A stretch of DNA of 12,692 bases, taken from Planctomycetota bacterium (GTDB taxonomy: Bacteria > Planctomycetota > MHYJ01 > JACPRB01). The notes under the pieces were generated by a model, which saw only the letters and a program-made list of their open reading frames with translations, did not search any database and was not told the DNA's origin. The DNA lies in contig JAHFOZ010000110.1 in the NCBI GenBank assembly GCA_023261405.1, forward strand, positions 1-12,692. Reading direction: 5' to 3'. Below are positions 1 through 8,182 of this stretch, one piece after another. Every line of letters begins with the position of its first letter. Position 1 is the first letter of the stretch. The translations under genes were made by a program, and so were the position numbers.

Positions 1-305
1 ATCGCATCCAGGTCTTCACCCTCATGGGCGAGCATCTCGCCAGCTGGGGCGACCTGCGATACCCCTACTCCGTCTCCGTCGACCCGGATGGGAACATCCT
101 CGTGGCGCAGTACGGACGACACTGCGTCTCGAAATTCAAGCCCGACGGGACGCCGCTCGCGTCGGCCGGGAAGCCTGGATGCGGACCCGACGAGCTCAAT
201 ACCCCCTGGTGCGCCGTCTCCCTCGGAGACCGCATCGCCGTGGTGGATTCGGGGAACAACCGGGTGCAACTCTGGCCCGCGGGAATGCTGGAGAGCCCGA
301 AGTGA
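1..305 (+). CDS. NHL-repeat protein, C-terminal end (5' truncated by window)
   Basis: The reading frame is open from the window edge (first full codon at 3) to the TGA at 303-305, so only the last 100 or so residues are seen. They hold about two and a half NHL-type beta-propeller repeats: a blade end with RIQVFTLMGEHLASWG, then SVSVDPDGNILVAQYGRHCV followed by FKPDGTPLASAG, then AVSLGDRIAVVDSGNNRVQLW. The hydrophobic-DPDGNI/LxVAD-x-x-N-x-RVQ/VF pattern is characteristic of NHL repeats, which usually form six-bladed extracytoplasmic propellers that bind protein or carbohydrate. The protein ends right after the last repeat. Its stop overlaps the GTG start of the next gene (GTGA), so the two are probably translationally coupled. 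The N-terminus, signal peptide and repeat number are outside the window, and the ligand cannot be inferred. Confidence 0.85.
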   Translation, partial: RIQVFTLMGEHLASWGDLRYPYSVSVDPDGNILVAQYGRHCVSKFKPDGTPLASAGKPGCGPDELNTPWCAVSLGDRIAVVDSGNNRVQLWPAGMLESPK

Positions 306-3169
306 GCTTCGGACAGCCCTGGTTCCTGCTCGTGCTCCTGACGCTGCCGGCCGTCGTGCTCCTCAGCCGCTGGAGCCGCGCGGGCCTGGAGACGGGCCGC
401 ACGATCGCGGGCACCCTCGTCCGCGCGATCCTCGTGACCGCGCTGGTCTTCTCGCTGGCCGACGCGCAGCTCGTCTCGAGGTCCTCGCGGACGGCCACGA
501 TCTTCCTCCTGGACCACTCGTTCAGCGTGCCGCAGGACATCCAGCGCAAGGCCTTCCAATGGATCGAGGCGAAGCTGCGCGAGCTCCCCAAGGACGACAC
601 GGCCGGCGTCATCGTCTTCGGCGACGACGCCATGATCGAGGTCCCTCCCGCGCTCAGACCCGAGCTCACGGGCCCCACGTCGATCGTGGGCCGGGCCGCC
701 ACGGACGTCGGTGCGGCGCTGCGCCTGGCGCTGGCCGTATTCCCCCAGGGCTTCCAGAAACGGATCGTCCTCGTCTCCGACGGCAACGAGAACAAGGGCA
801 ACGCCCTCGCGGAGATCGAGCTGGCGCGCGCGCAGGGGGTGGTGATCGACGTCTTCCCCCTCCGCTACGACTACCCGAACGAGGCGTGGATGGAGGGGCT
901 CCATGTGCCCGCGGAGATCATCCCGAAGGAGCCCTTCGACCTCACCGCGGTGGTGAACTCGCAGAGCGCGGGGCCCGCGAAGCTCACGATCTACCGGAAC
1001 GGCAGCATCCTCACCCACCAGCAGGTCGTGCTGAACAAGGGCAAGAACGTCTACACCGTGAAGCAGAAGGTGGAGGTCGCGGGGAACTACGCCTACGAGG
1101 CCGTGATCGAGATGCCGGGCGACACGGTGAGCTCGAACAACCTGGCCCACGCCTTCGCGAACGCGCGCGGCGAGGCCCGCATCGCGGTCCTGGAGGGCTC
1201 GCCGGACGATGGCAAGGCCCTCGTGCAGGCGCTCCAGGAGGAGGGGTTGCATCCCCTCGTCTTCCAGCCGGAGGACATCGCCCGAGGCCGGCTCGAGGCG
1301 GCGGCGTACGACGCGATCGTCATCGCCAACGTGGAGGCGATACGACTCGGCCAGTCGGGGATGCAGGCGATCTCCTCGGCGGTCCATGACGCGGGCGTGG
1401 GGCTCATCATGGTGGGAGGCGAGAACAGCTACGGCCCGGGCGGCTACCGCGGGAGTCCGATCGAGGAGGCCCTCCCGGTGACCATGGAGCAGCCGCAGCG
1501 GCGCGTGCTCCCCAACGGCGCTCTGGCCCTCATCCTCCACACCTGCGAGATCGCCGAAGGGAACTACTGGGCCAAGCAGATCGGCAACGCCGCGCTGCAG
1601 GTCCTGGGGCCGCGCGACTACATGGGCGTCACCCTCTACGGGTGGCCGGGCGGGGAGCAGTGGCTCTTCCCGATGCAGCCCGTGTCGGACAAGGGCAAGC
1701 TCAAACGGTTCATCGATGGCGCCCAGCCGGGGGACATGCCCGACTTCGAACCCATGATGCGACTGACCCACAAGGGCCTCAAGGGCGTGAACGCCGCGGC
1801 GAAACATGTCGTCATCATCTCCGACGCGGACCCCTCAGGGCCGTTGATGTCAACCGTGGACGCCATGATCGCGGACCGGATCACGATCTCCACGGTGGCG
1901 ATCGCCCCGCACGGCTCGAGCGACATCGACAAGATGCGCGCGGTTGCCAGGCGCGCCGGCGGGCGCTTCTACGACGTGGCCGACCCGAAGAAGCTGCCGC
2001 AGATCTTCATCAAGGAAGCCTCGACGATACAGCGCTCGATGATCATCGAAGGCACGATCCCCCCCGTGGTCATGGGGACCACCGACGCGCTGAAGGGGAT
2101 CTCCAGGGATTCGATACCGCCCCTGCACGGGTACACGCTCACGCACGCCAAGCCGCTCTCGAAGCAGTCGATGGGCGTGGCCGTTCCCGCGGAGGAGGGC
2201 GGTGGCAAGGACCACTTCGACCCGCTCCTCATCGAGTGGACCTACGGCCTCGGGAGGTCCATGGCCTTCACCTCGGATGCGAAGAACCGCTGGGCCAAGA
2301 GCTGGGTGGCCTGGCCCAGCTACCGGAAGTTCTGGAGCCAGGCGGTGCGGGTGGTCCTCCGCACGGTGCCGCGCTCCCCCTATGCGGTCCAGACGGAGAT
2401 CCAGGGCGGCAAGGGAAAGGTGGTCGTGGACGCGATCGATGAGCAGGGCAAGTTCATCCACACGCTCCAGTTCGCCGGATCGGTCACCTCGCCCGAAGGG
2501 AAGAAGGCGGGCCTCTCGTTCCGCCAGGTGGGCCCCGGCCGCTACGAGGCGGAGTTCGACGCGGACTCCGTGGGCGTCTACTCGCTCACCGGCACCTTCG
2601 AGGGCGCGCGCGGCGAGAAGGGCTTCCTCTCCCAGAGCGTCCCCCTCTCCTACGCGGCGGAGTACAAGGACCTCAAGGCCAACGTCGGGCTCCTCAACCA
2701 GGCCCACGAGCGGACGGGCGGCCGACGCCTGGCCGTCGATACGAACGTCTACGCGCCCTTCCCGCGCTCCTCCGGCGTCTCGATGCCCCTTTGGCCCTGG
2801 CTGCTCGCCCTGGTCCTCGCCCTCTTCCCGATCGACATCTTCATCCGCCGCGTGGCCGTGGACTGGGGCGAGCTGGCCGGCAAGCTCCTGGGCCGGCTCC
2901 GCCCGGCGCGGCCCGTCCCCCGCGCGGCCGAGGTGCCCGTGGCGATACAGCGCCTCGCCAAGGCCAAGCAGGAAGTGCGCGCGGACCAGCTCGAGGCCCC
3001 TTCCGCCCCGGTGGAGCTGGGCGATCCGACGGGGTCCGCAGCGCTGCCCGGGCCCGCCGCGGCCCCGAGGACCGAGTCGCCCAAGCCCGCCCCCGAAGCG
3101 CCGAAGCCCGAGGGCGGCGGCTACCTGGATCGTCTCCTCGATGCGAAGAAGAAGTCCCGGGATAAATGA
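302..3169 (+). CDS. Membrane protein with two VWA-like domains and a GATase1-like domain
   Basis: A 955-aa protein, probably anchored in the inner membrane. Residues 6-22 and about 36-55 are hydrophobic segments. The first VWA domain (about 65-195) has an intact MIDAS start DHSFS (71-75) and a later SDG (159-161). A glutamine-amidotransferase-like region (about 290-395) carries the GGENSYGPGGY signature (372-382) seen in PF07090/COG5426-type proteins; no catalytic Cys is obvious. A second VWA-like domain (about 405-575) has VVIISDAD (503-510), but HTCEIAEGN (413-421) stands where DxSxS is expected. A beta-rich region (640-790) precedes a transmembrane helix (829-849) and a Pro/Ala-rich cytoplasmic tail ending in YLDRLLDAKKKSRDK. 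I chose GTG 302 because it has a GGAGAG Shine-Dalgarno (290-295), overlaps the upstream stop and places the hydrophobic segment at the N-terminus. The frame is open further upstream, but that stretch reads as shadow of the NHL gene. Its partners are probably MoxR and the other VWA proteins downstream; the substrate is unknown. Confidence 0.9.
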   Translation: MSFGQPWFLLVLLTLPAVVLLSRWSRAGLETGRTIAGTLVRAILVTALVFSLADAQLVSRSSRTATIFLLDHSFSVPQDIQRKAFQWIEAKLRELPKDDTAGVIVFGDDAMIEVPPALRPELTGPTSIVGRAATDVGAALRLALAVFPQGFQKRIVLVSDGNENKGNALAEIELARAQGVVIDVFPLRYDYPNEAWMEGLHVPAEIIPKEPFDLTAVVNSQSAGPAKLTIYRNGSILTHQQVVLNKGKNVYTVKQKVEVAGNYAYEAVIEMPGDTVSSNNLAHAFANARGEARIAVLEGSPDDGKALVQALQEEGLHPLVFQPEDIARGRLEAAAYDAIVIANVEAIRLGQSGMQAISSAVHDAGVGLIMVGGENSYGPGGYRGSPIEEALPVTMEQPQRRVLPNGALALILHTCEIAEGNYWAKQIGNAALQVLGPRDYMGVTLYGWPGGEQWLFPMQPVSDKGKLKRFIDGAQPGDMPDFEPMMRLTHKGLKGVNAAAKHVVIISDADPSGPLMSTVDAMIADRITISTVAIAPHGSSDIDKMRAVARRAGGRFYDVADPKKLPQIFIKEASTIQRSMIIEGTIPPVVMGTTDALKGISRDSIPPLHGYTLTHAKPLSKQSMGVAVPAEEGGGKDHFDPLLIEWTYGLGRSMAFTSDAKNRWAKSWVAWPSYRKFWSQAVRVVLRTVPRSPYAVQTEIQGGKGKVVVDAIDEQGKFIHTLQFAGSVTSPEGKKAGLSFRQVGPGRYEAEFDADSVGVYSLTGTFEGARGEKGFLSQSVPLSYAAEYKDLKANVGLLNQAHERTGGRRLAVDTNVYAPFPRSSGVSMPLWPWLLALVLALFPIDIFIRRVAVDWGELAGKLLGRLRPARPVPRAAEVPVAIQRLAKAKQEVRADQLEAPSAPVELGDPTGSAALPGPAAAPRTESPKPAPEAPKPEGGGYLDRLLDAKKKSRDK

Positions 3170-3187
3170 CCACGATGAGGTGAAGCG

Positions 3188-4201
<1,014 letters not shown>

Positions 4202-4223
4202 CCCGGATCGAGCATGAGAATGA

Positions 4224-4362
4224 ACCCCAAAGATACAAAGACACCATATCGCCGCGTTGCGGCCCCGGTTCATCATGTGCCCGCGAGGCTGGAGCTTGCT
4301 GACTCTTCATCAATCCGCCTTTGCCTCCCCTTGGTGTCTTTGTGCCTTGGTGGTTTGGTTTA
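4224..4362. repeat. Intergenic inverted repeat with 8-base periodic arms
   Basis: Between moxR and the DUF58 gene. The left arm (4225-4246) and the right arm (4332-4353) are reverse complements at 18 of 22 positions, including an unbroken 12-base match (TGGTGTCTTTGT). The right strand is built of 8-base units: TTGGTGTC, TTTGTGCC, TTGGTGGT, TTGGTTTA (4331-4362). The left arm read in reverse complement shows the same period: ATGGTGTC, TTTGTATC, TTTGGGGT (4247 down to 4224). The 84-base centre contains a small perfect hairpin, GCCGC-GTT-GCGGC (4251-4263). The arms are A/T-rich compared with the flanking genes. From memory, similar TTGGTGTCTTTGTGCCTTGG-like strings recur between genes in many unrelated bacterial genomes. 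No transposase or target-site duplication is visible. It may be a non-autonomous repeat or an RNA structure inside the operon. Confidence 0.75.
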
Positions 4363-4365
4363 ACG

Positions 4366-5253
4366 ATGAAACGGACCTCGAGCCTCCTGGACGCGGCCCT
4401 CATCTCCCAGCTCGACCAGCTCGAACTGATCGTGCGCAGGCTCTTCGCCGGGCGCACGCAGGGCGAGAAGCTCTCGCGCCGCCGGGGCACGGGCTCCGAG
4501 TTCGCCGACTACCGCGAGTACGCCCAGGGGGACGACCTGCGGCACATCGACTGGAACGTCTACGGTCGCCTGGATCGGCTCTTCCTCAAGCTCTTCCATG
4601 TGGAGGAAGACCTGCGCCTCTCGATCTTCCTGGACACGAGCCTCTCCATGTCCTACGGGCAGCCGCCGAAGTTCCAGTACGCCAAAAGGCTGGCCGCGGC
4701 GCTCGCGTACGTGGCGCTCGTGAACCTGGACCGGGTGACGATCGAGGCCGCCTCGGAATCCAGCCTCGAGCAGCTGCCGCCCTCGCGGGGAAAGCAGCAG
4801 GTCTGGCGGCTCCTCGAATTCCTGGAGGACCTCGAGGCGCAGGGGACCACGGACCTCCACGAGGGGGTCAAGCAGTTCTCCCTGCGGAACGCCACGCCGG
4901 GCATGAAGGTGGTGATCTCCGACTTCCTGGACAAGCAGGGCTTCCAGGGCGCGCTCAAGTGGCTCCTGCGCGGCGGCAACGAGGTGGTTGTGATCCAGGT
5001 CCTCGCCCCCGACGAGGTGAAGCCCTCGATCGTCGGCGACGTCTCGCTCCAGGACTGCGAGGATGGCCAGCTCACTGAGGTCTCGATCACCGCGGGGCTG
5101 CTCAAGCGCTATGACGCGAACCTCAAGTCCCTGGTGGGCGGCCTCCGGGACTACTGCCGCACGCGCGGGATGGCGTATTTCTTCGTGCAGTCCGGCCAGC
5201 CGGTGGAGCGCGTGATCCTCGACGCGATGCGCCGCACGGGGGTGCTGCGGTGA
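4366..5253 (+). CDS. DUF58 domain protein (VWA-like, MoxR-associated)
   Basis: A 295-aa soluble protein with no signal peptide or membrane segment. The DUF58 signature is clear: RRGTGSEFADYREYAQGDDL (39-58), then RHIDWNVYGRLDRLFLKLF (59-77), followed by a VWA-like beta strand ending in LDTSLSM with an intact MIDAS DTSLS (90-94). Proteins of this family are almost always encoded next to MoxR ATPases and BatA-type VWA proteins, as here, and are thought to be a cytoplasmic partner in the same process; no biochemical activity is assigned. I chose ATG 4366 because the conserved N-terminus (SSLLDAALISQLDQLEL) begins just after it. Codons upstream in the frame lie inside the repeat arm and read as non-protein. 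There is no Shine-Dalgarno: the bases before the ATG are the repeat arm plus TAACG. The stop overlaps the GTG of the next gene. Confidence 0.93.
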   Translation: MKRTSSLLDAALISQLDQLELIVRRLFAGRTQGEKLSRRRGTGSEFADYREYAQGDDLRHIDWNVYGRLDRLFLKLFHVEEDLRLSIFLDTSLSMSYGQPPKFQYAKRLAAALAYVALVNLDRVTIEAASESSLEQLPPSRGKQQVWRLLEFLEDLEAQGTTDLHEGVKQFSLRNATPGMKVVISDFLDKQGFQGALKWLLRGGNEVVVIQVLAPDEVKPSIVGDVSLQDCEDGQLTEVSITAGLLKRYDANLKSLVGGLRDYCRTRGMAYFFVQSGQPVERVILDAMRRTGVLR

Positions 5254-7076
5254 GCCTCCTCAACCCGCTCGCGCTCTTCTGGCTCGCCGTCGCGGCGCCG
5301 GTCATCCTCATGTACTTCCTCAAGCTCAAGCGCCGCAAGGTCCCCGTGGCGAGCACCTGGCTCTGGACGCGCTCCATCCAGGACATCCGCGTCAACGCCC
5401 CCTTCCAGAGGCTGCGGAGGAGCCTGCTGCTCATCCTCCAGCTCCTCCTCATCCTGCTGGCGGCCTTCGCGCTGGCCGACCCGATCGGCCGCAGCTCGCC
5501 GCCGGAGGAGAAGCGCTGGGCCTTCCTCATCGACCGCTCGGCCAGCATGCAGATGAAGGACGTGAAGCTCTCTCGCCTCGAGAAGGCCCGCGAGACCGCC
5601 CTCGAGCTCCTGCGCGCCTGCGGGCCGCGCGACGAGGTCATGATCGTGGCCTTCTCCAACCGCGCGAGCGTCATGACCCCGCTCACCTCCGACCGAGCCG
5701 CGATTGAGCGCGCCATCGCGTCGATCGAGCCGGCCGACACGGTCACCCGCGTCCAGGAGGCGGTCCGCATCGCGGCGAGCGCCGTGCAGCCTTACAAGAA
5801 CCGCGAGATCGTGATCCTCAGCGACGGCCGCTTCGAGACGATCCAGGGGAGCGCGGAGGACCTCGCGCTGCGCTATGTCCCCATCGGCGCCGAGCCGCGG
5901 AACGCCTCGGTGAGCGCGGTCGAGGTGAAGAAGCCCCTGCACGCCGACGACCCGTGGACCGTCTTCGCGCAGATCGACCTCTTCCACAAGGAGGCGCTCG
6001 AGATCCCCGTGGAGCTTCACGTGAACGGCCAGCTCCGGGGCGTGAAGAAGGTCAAGGTGCCCGCCAACTCGAACGCCGCGGTGCTCTTCGAGATCAACAA
6101 GCCCGTGCCCGAGGTGGTCCAGGTGAAGCTCGACCTCGACGACGACCTGGAGGCGGACAACCGCGGCTGGGCCGTGGCGCGCCTGCAGGGGCTCAAGGTG
6201 CTCCTTCTCAGCTCGGGAAACTTCTTCCTCGACATCGCGATGGCCAACCTCCCGGACACGGAGGCCTTCAAGACCGACGACCTCTCCAAGTCCTCCCTCG
6301 GCGACTTCGACGTGGTGGTGCTGGACGGCACGGTCCCCGACCCCCTTCCCGAGGGCCGCTACCTGATCCTGGGCGCGGTCCCGAAATGGGAGGGGATCAA
6401 GGAGGAGGGGACGTCGGACTTCCCCGCCGTGATGGACTGGGAGCGACGCCATCCCGTGGCGCGGATGGTGAACTTCTCCAATCTCTACGTGAAGTCGTCG
6501 CCCAAGCTCACCCTGCCGGGCTTCGCCACGCCCGTCGTGGAGGGACCGGAGGGGGTCCCCCTGGTTTTCTCCTGGGAGAAGGGGCGCACGCGGGCCGTCG
6601 TCGTCCCCTTCAAGCTCCTGGAGTCCGACTGGCCGCTCCGACTCTCGTTCCCCCTCTTCGTCGCCAACGCCTTCGACTGGCTGCGGGACGAGGACAAGGC
6701 GCAGCCCCGCCCCGGCGACGCGCTGCGGATCCGCCTCTCGGAGAGCGAGACCGAGGTGGAAGTGACCGGGCCGGGCGGCGCGAAGCAGAAGCTCACGGGC
6801 GAATCGGGCCGGGACGTCGTCTACGGCGACACGGACCGCTGCGGGCTCTATTCCGTGAAGCGGAAGGAGCGGACCGAGGCGGTGGCCCTCAACCTCTTCG
6901 ACCCCCGCGAGTCGAGCGGCCTTGTCGCGAAGGAGCTCAAGACCGCGGGCGGCCGGGTCTCCGCGACGGCGGCCCTCCCCCCGGTGATCCGTCCCTACTG
7001 GCGCTGGCTGGCCCTGGCCGTCCTGGCGGTGCTGCTCTTCGAGTGGTACGTGTACCACCGCCGGATCGAGATCTGA
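5250..7076 (+). CDS. BatA-like VWA-domain membrane protein
   Basis: A 608-aa membrane protein. The N-terminus matches the BatA-type double-transmembrane domain: helix one at about 5-23, a basic loop LKRRKVPVASTWLW (26-39), and helix two at about 58-76. A VWA domain follows (88 to about 215) with an intact MIDAS DRSAS (95-99), a Thr at about 164-166 and SDG (191-193). The middle has a beta-sandwich-like stretch (225-300) and a GATase-like alpha/beta region starting LQGLKVLLLSSGNFF (about 312) with VVVLDG. A last helix (about 585-600) leaves a short basic tail. The family is membrane-bound with the VWA domain on one face; its job with MoxR is unclear, and 'aerotolerance' is a historical name for Bat genes that I do not infer here. 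The GTG start overlaps the previous stop (GTGA 5250-5253), suggesting coupled translation. It is the last gene of the operon and faces a convergent gene 56 bases away. Confidence 0.92.
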   Translation: MSLLNPLALFWLAVAAPVILMYFLKLKRRKVPVASTWLWTRSIQDIRVNAPFQRLRRSLLLILQLLLILLAAFALADPIGRSSPPEEKRWAFLIDRSASMQMKDVKLSRLEKARETALELLRACGPRDEVMIVAFSNRASVMTPLTSDRAAIERAIASIEPADTVTRVQEAVRIAASAVQPYKNREIVILSDGRFETIQGSAEDLALRYVPIGAEPRNASVSAVEVKKPLHADDPWTVFAQIDLFHKEALEIPVELHVNGQLRGVKKVKVPANSNAAVLFEINKPVPEVVQVKLDLDDDLEADNRGWAVARLQGLKVLLLSSGNFFLDIAMANLPDTEAFKTDDLSKSSLGDFDVVVLDGTVPDPLPEGRYLILGAVPKWEGIKEEGTSDFPAVMDWERRHPVARMVNFSNLYVKSSPKLTLPGFATPVVEGPEGVPLVFSWEKGRTRAVVVPFKLLESDWPLRLSFPLFVANAFDWLRDEDKAQPRPGDALRIRLSESETEVEVTGPGGAKQKLTGESGRDVVYGDTDRCGLYSVKRKERTEAVALNLFDPRESSGLVAKELKTAGGRVSATAALPPVIRPYWRWLALAVLAVLLFEWYVYHRRIEI

Positions 7077-7114
7077 CCCTGTCGGGCTGGATCCCTGGAT
7101 AGGCTCAGCTGGAA

Positions 7115-7130
7115 TCTTCCCGGAGGGAAA
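7115..7130. terminator. Weak hairpin in the convergent gap
   Basis: The 56 bases between two convergent genes contain TTCCC-GGA-GGGAA (7117-7129), a 5-base-pair stem with a 3-base loop. No T-run follows on either strand, so it is a poor intrinsic terminator. It is listed because both operons must stop near here and nothing better is visible. Confidence 0.2.
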
Positions 7131-7132
7131 CG

Positions 7133-7606
7133 TCAACGCCCGGGGGAGCCTGCGGGCGGTGGAGGTGGCGGTGGGACCCTTACGACCTCCGATGCGTACT
7201 TGAAGACGAAGGCATTTGTGCCCGCATCCGTGACCATGAATTCGAAGACCAGGAGGTGGCGAAAATGGGTCATCCGATGGACCTGGATGTCGCAGCTGAC
7301 GGTGAAGGCCGCTGATGGGTTTCCGGGGGCCATCGCGGCCCCGGAGCGGGCGGCCTTCTCAGCCAACAGGCGCGAGGCCTCCCTGCGCTCGGGATAGGCG
7401 CGGCCTCCGTCGTTGAACGAGGAGAGCGTAAGCCCGCCCGGACGCCCCGTGCCCTTCCAGGCGCGGGCGAACTGCTGGGCCGCCACCTCCAGTTCGCGAT
7501 CCCGATCTCCGACGACCGTCTTCTGCTCCTCATCCACGATGATCCGCTGCGACTCCGGCACGCATCCGGCGAGGAGCACGATGAGAAACAGGCAGGCCTT
7601 CCTCAT
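7133..7606 (-). CDS. Small lipoprotein, possibly LpoB-derived
   Basis: A 157-aa predicted lipoprotein: basic MRK start, hydrophobic core and lipobox LAGC with Cys15 as the lipidated residue. After a polar linker, residues from about 37 (ELEVAAQQFARAW) resemble in layout the LpoB-like protein of this operon. A helix DxxxVxxxLxxxL is followed by a strand (LTLSSFND against PMVAIETLMNKS). Near the end a beta hairpin (AAFTVSCDIQVHRM, HLLVFEFMVTDAGTNAFVF) matches the place of ADYFLRGELHEFV and GYRFVMRLTSADSGVIVW. I read it as a possible shortened, divergent paralogue; this is inference. It ends in a poly-proline tail (seven Pro in a row, then AGSPGR). ATG 7606 is preferred; a GTG directly before it is also in frame. 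The Shine-Dalgarno is weak (GGGG). It is the last gene of the operon, 9 bases after the previous stop. Confidence 0.8.
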   Translation of the reverse strand: MRKACLFLIVLLAGCVPESQRIIVDEEQKTVVGDRDRELEVAAQQFARAWKGTGRPGGLTLSSFNDGGRAYPERREASRLLAEKAARSGAAMAPGNPSAAFTVSCDIQVHRMTHFRHLLVFEFMVTDAGTNAFVFKYASEVVRVPPPPPPPAGSPGR

Positions 7607-7615
7607 CACAAGCCC

Positions 7616-8182
7616 CTACCGCCGCCTCGAGGTCCATACCTGGAGGGCATCCGCAGCGGCCTCCGTGAGGGCCGACGGAGTGTTCGCGTAAACGTCCCTG
7701 CCGAAGACCACCTGGGTCGACCGCACATCGATCACTTTCACATCCATCCGCCACTTTCCCCGCGAGGGTTCGTCCTCATTCTCCCGATAGCGGGCCGCCA
7801 GGTAGAGTTCCGCCCGCTCCGTTTCCCACAGCCTTTGCAGTCGCTCGGGCTCGGGGTCGAAGAGAGACTTCTCCTTGACTAGGTCGCCGAGCCGCGCGCG
7901 CTCGACGAGCTTGAACACGCCCTTCTTGAGCAGGGCCGTCGCCAGTTCGTCCGAGAGGGCCGGGTCCGCGCTGTCGTCCTTCCGGAGGATGCCCCCGATG
8001 GCCGCCAGGGTCCCGGGTCGCGCGGGCGACTTTCCTCCGGCCTTCTCCTCGCGGCTGTGATCGTACTTGGGGTCGTACTCCTTCTTCCCGGAGGCCGCGG
8101 GGACGGGCTGAGTCGGGAATTCCCGCTCGCGGTGGCAGGCCCCAAGCGCCGCCATCAAGAGGATCGCCGGAAACGCCTTCAT
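7616..8182 (-). CDS. Lipoprotein with CsgG/FlgO-like C-terminal domain
   Basis: A 188-aa predicted lipoprotein with signal MKAFPAILLMAALGAC (Cys16). Residues 17-70 are a polar, charged, probably unstructured linker. From about 75 the sequence has the CsgG/FlgO/LpoB-like pattern: a helix LSDELATALLKKG, a strand FKLVERARL (90-98; a 'fxvVER' motif is typical of this fold), a helix with charged residues, a strand ELYLAARYREN (125-135), and a hairpin with WRMDVKVIDVRSTQVVFGRD (144-163) leading to a terminal helix ALTEAAADALQVW. Such domains sit on the periplasmic side and often take part in outer-membrane assemblies. The start overlaps the previous stop (ATGA 8182-8179), with GGGAGG of the Shine-Dalgarno inside the upstream gene. 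Fold assignment is by pattern only. It lacks the transmembrane beta-strands and length expected of a CsgG pore. Confidence 0.83.
   Translation of the reverse strand: MKAFPAILLMAALGACHREREFPTQPVPAASGKKEYDPKYDHSREEKAGGKSPARPGTLAAIGGILRKDDSADPALSDELATALLKKGVFKLVERARLGDLVKEKSLFDPEPERLQRLWETERAELYLAARYRENEDEPSRGKWRMDVKVIDVRSTQVVFGRDVYANTPSALTEAAADALQVWTSRRR

Noticed and set aside
88..1389. Plus-strand frame of 433 codons overlapping the start of the VWA/GATase gene
   Set aside because: Arg/Gly/Pro-rich shadow frame without any recognisable domain; the overlapping frames carry NHL and VWA motifs.
4202..4365. Insertion sequence or CRISPR array between moxR and the DUF58 gene
   Set aside because: No transposase frame, no direct repeats of CRISPR length with spacers, and only 164 bases; it is kept as a small inverted repeat.
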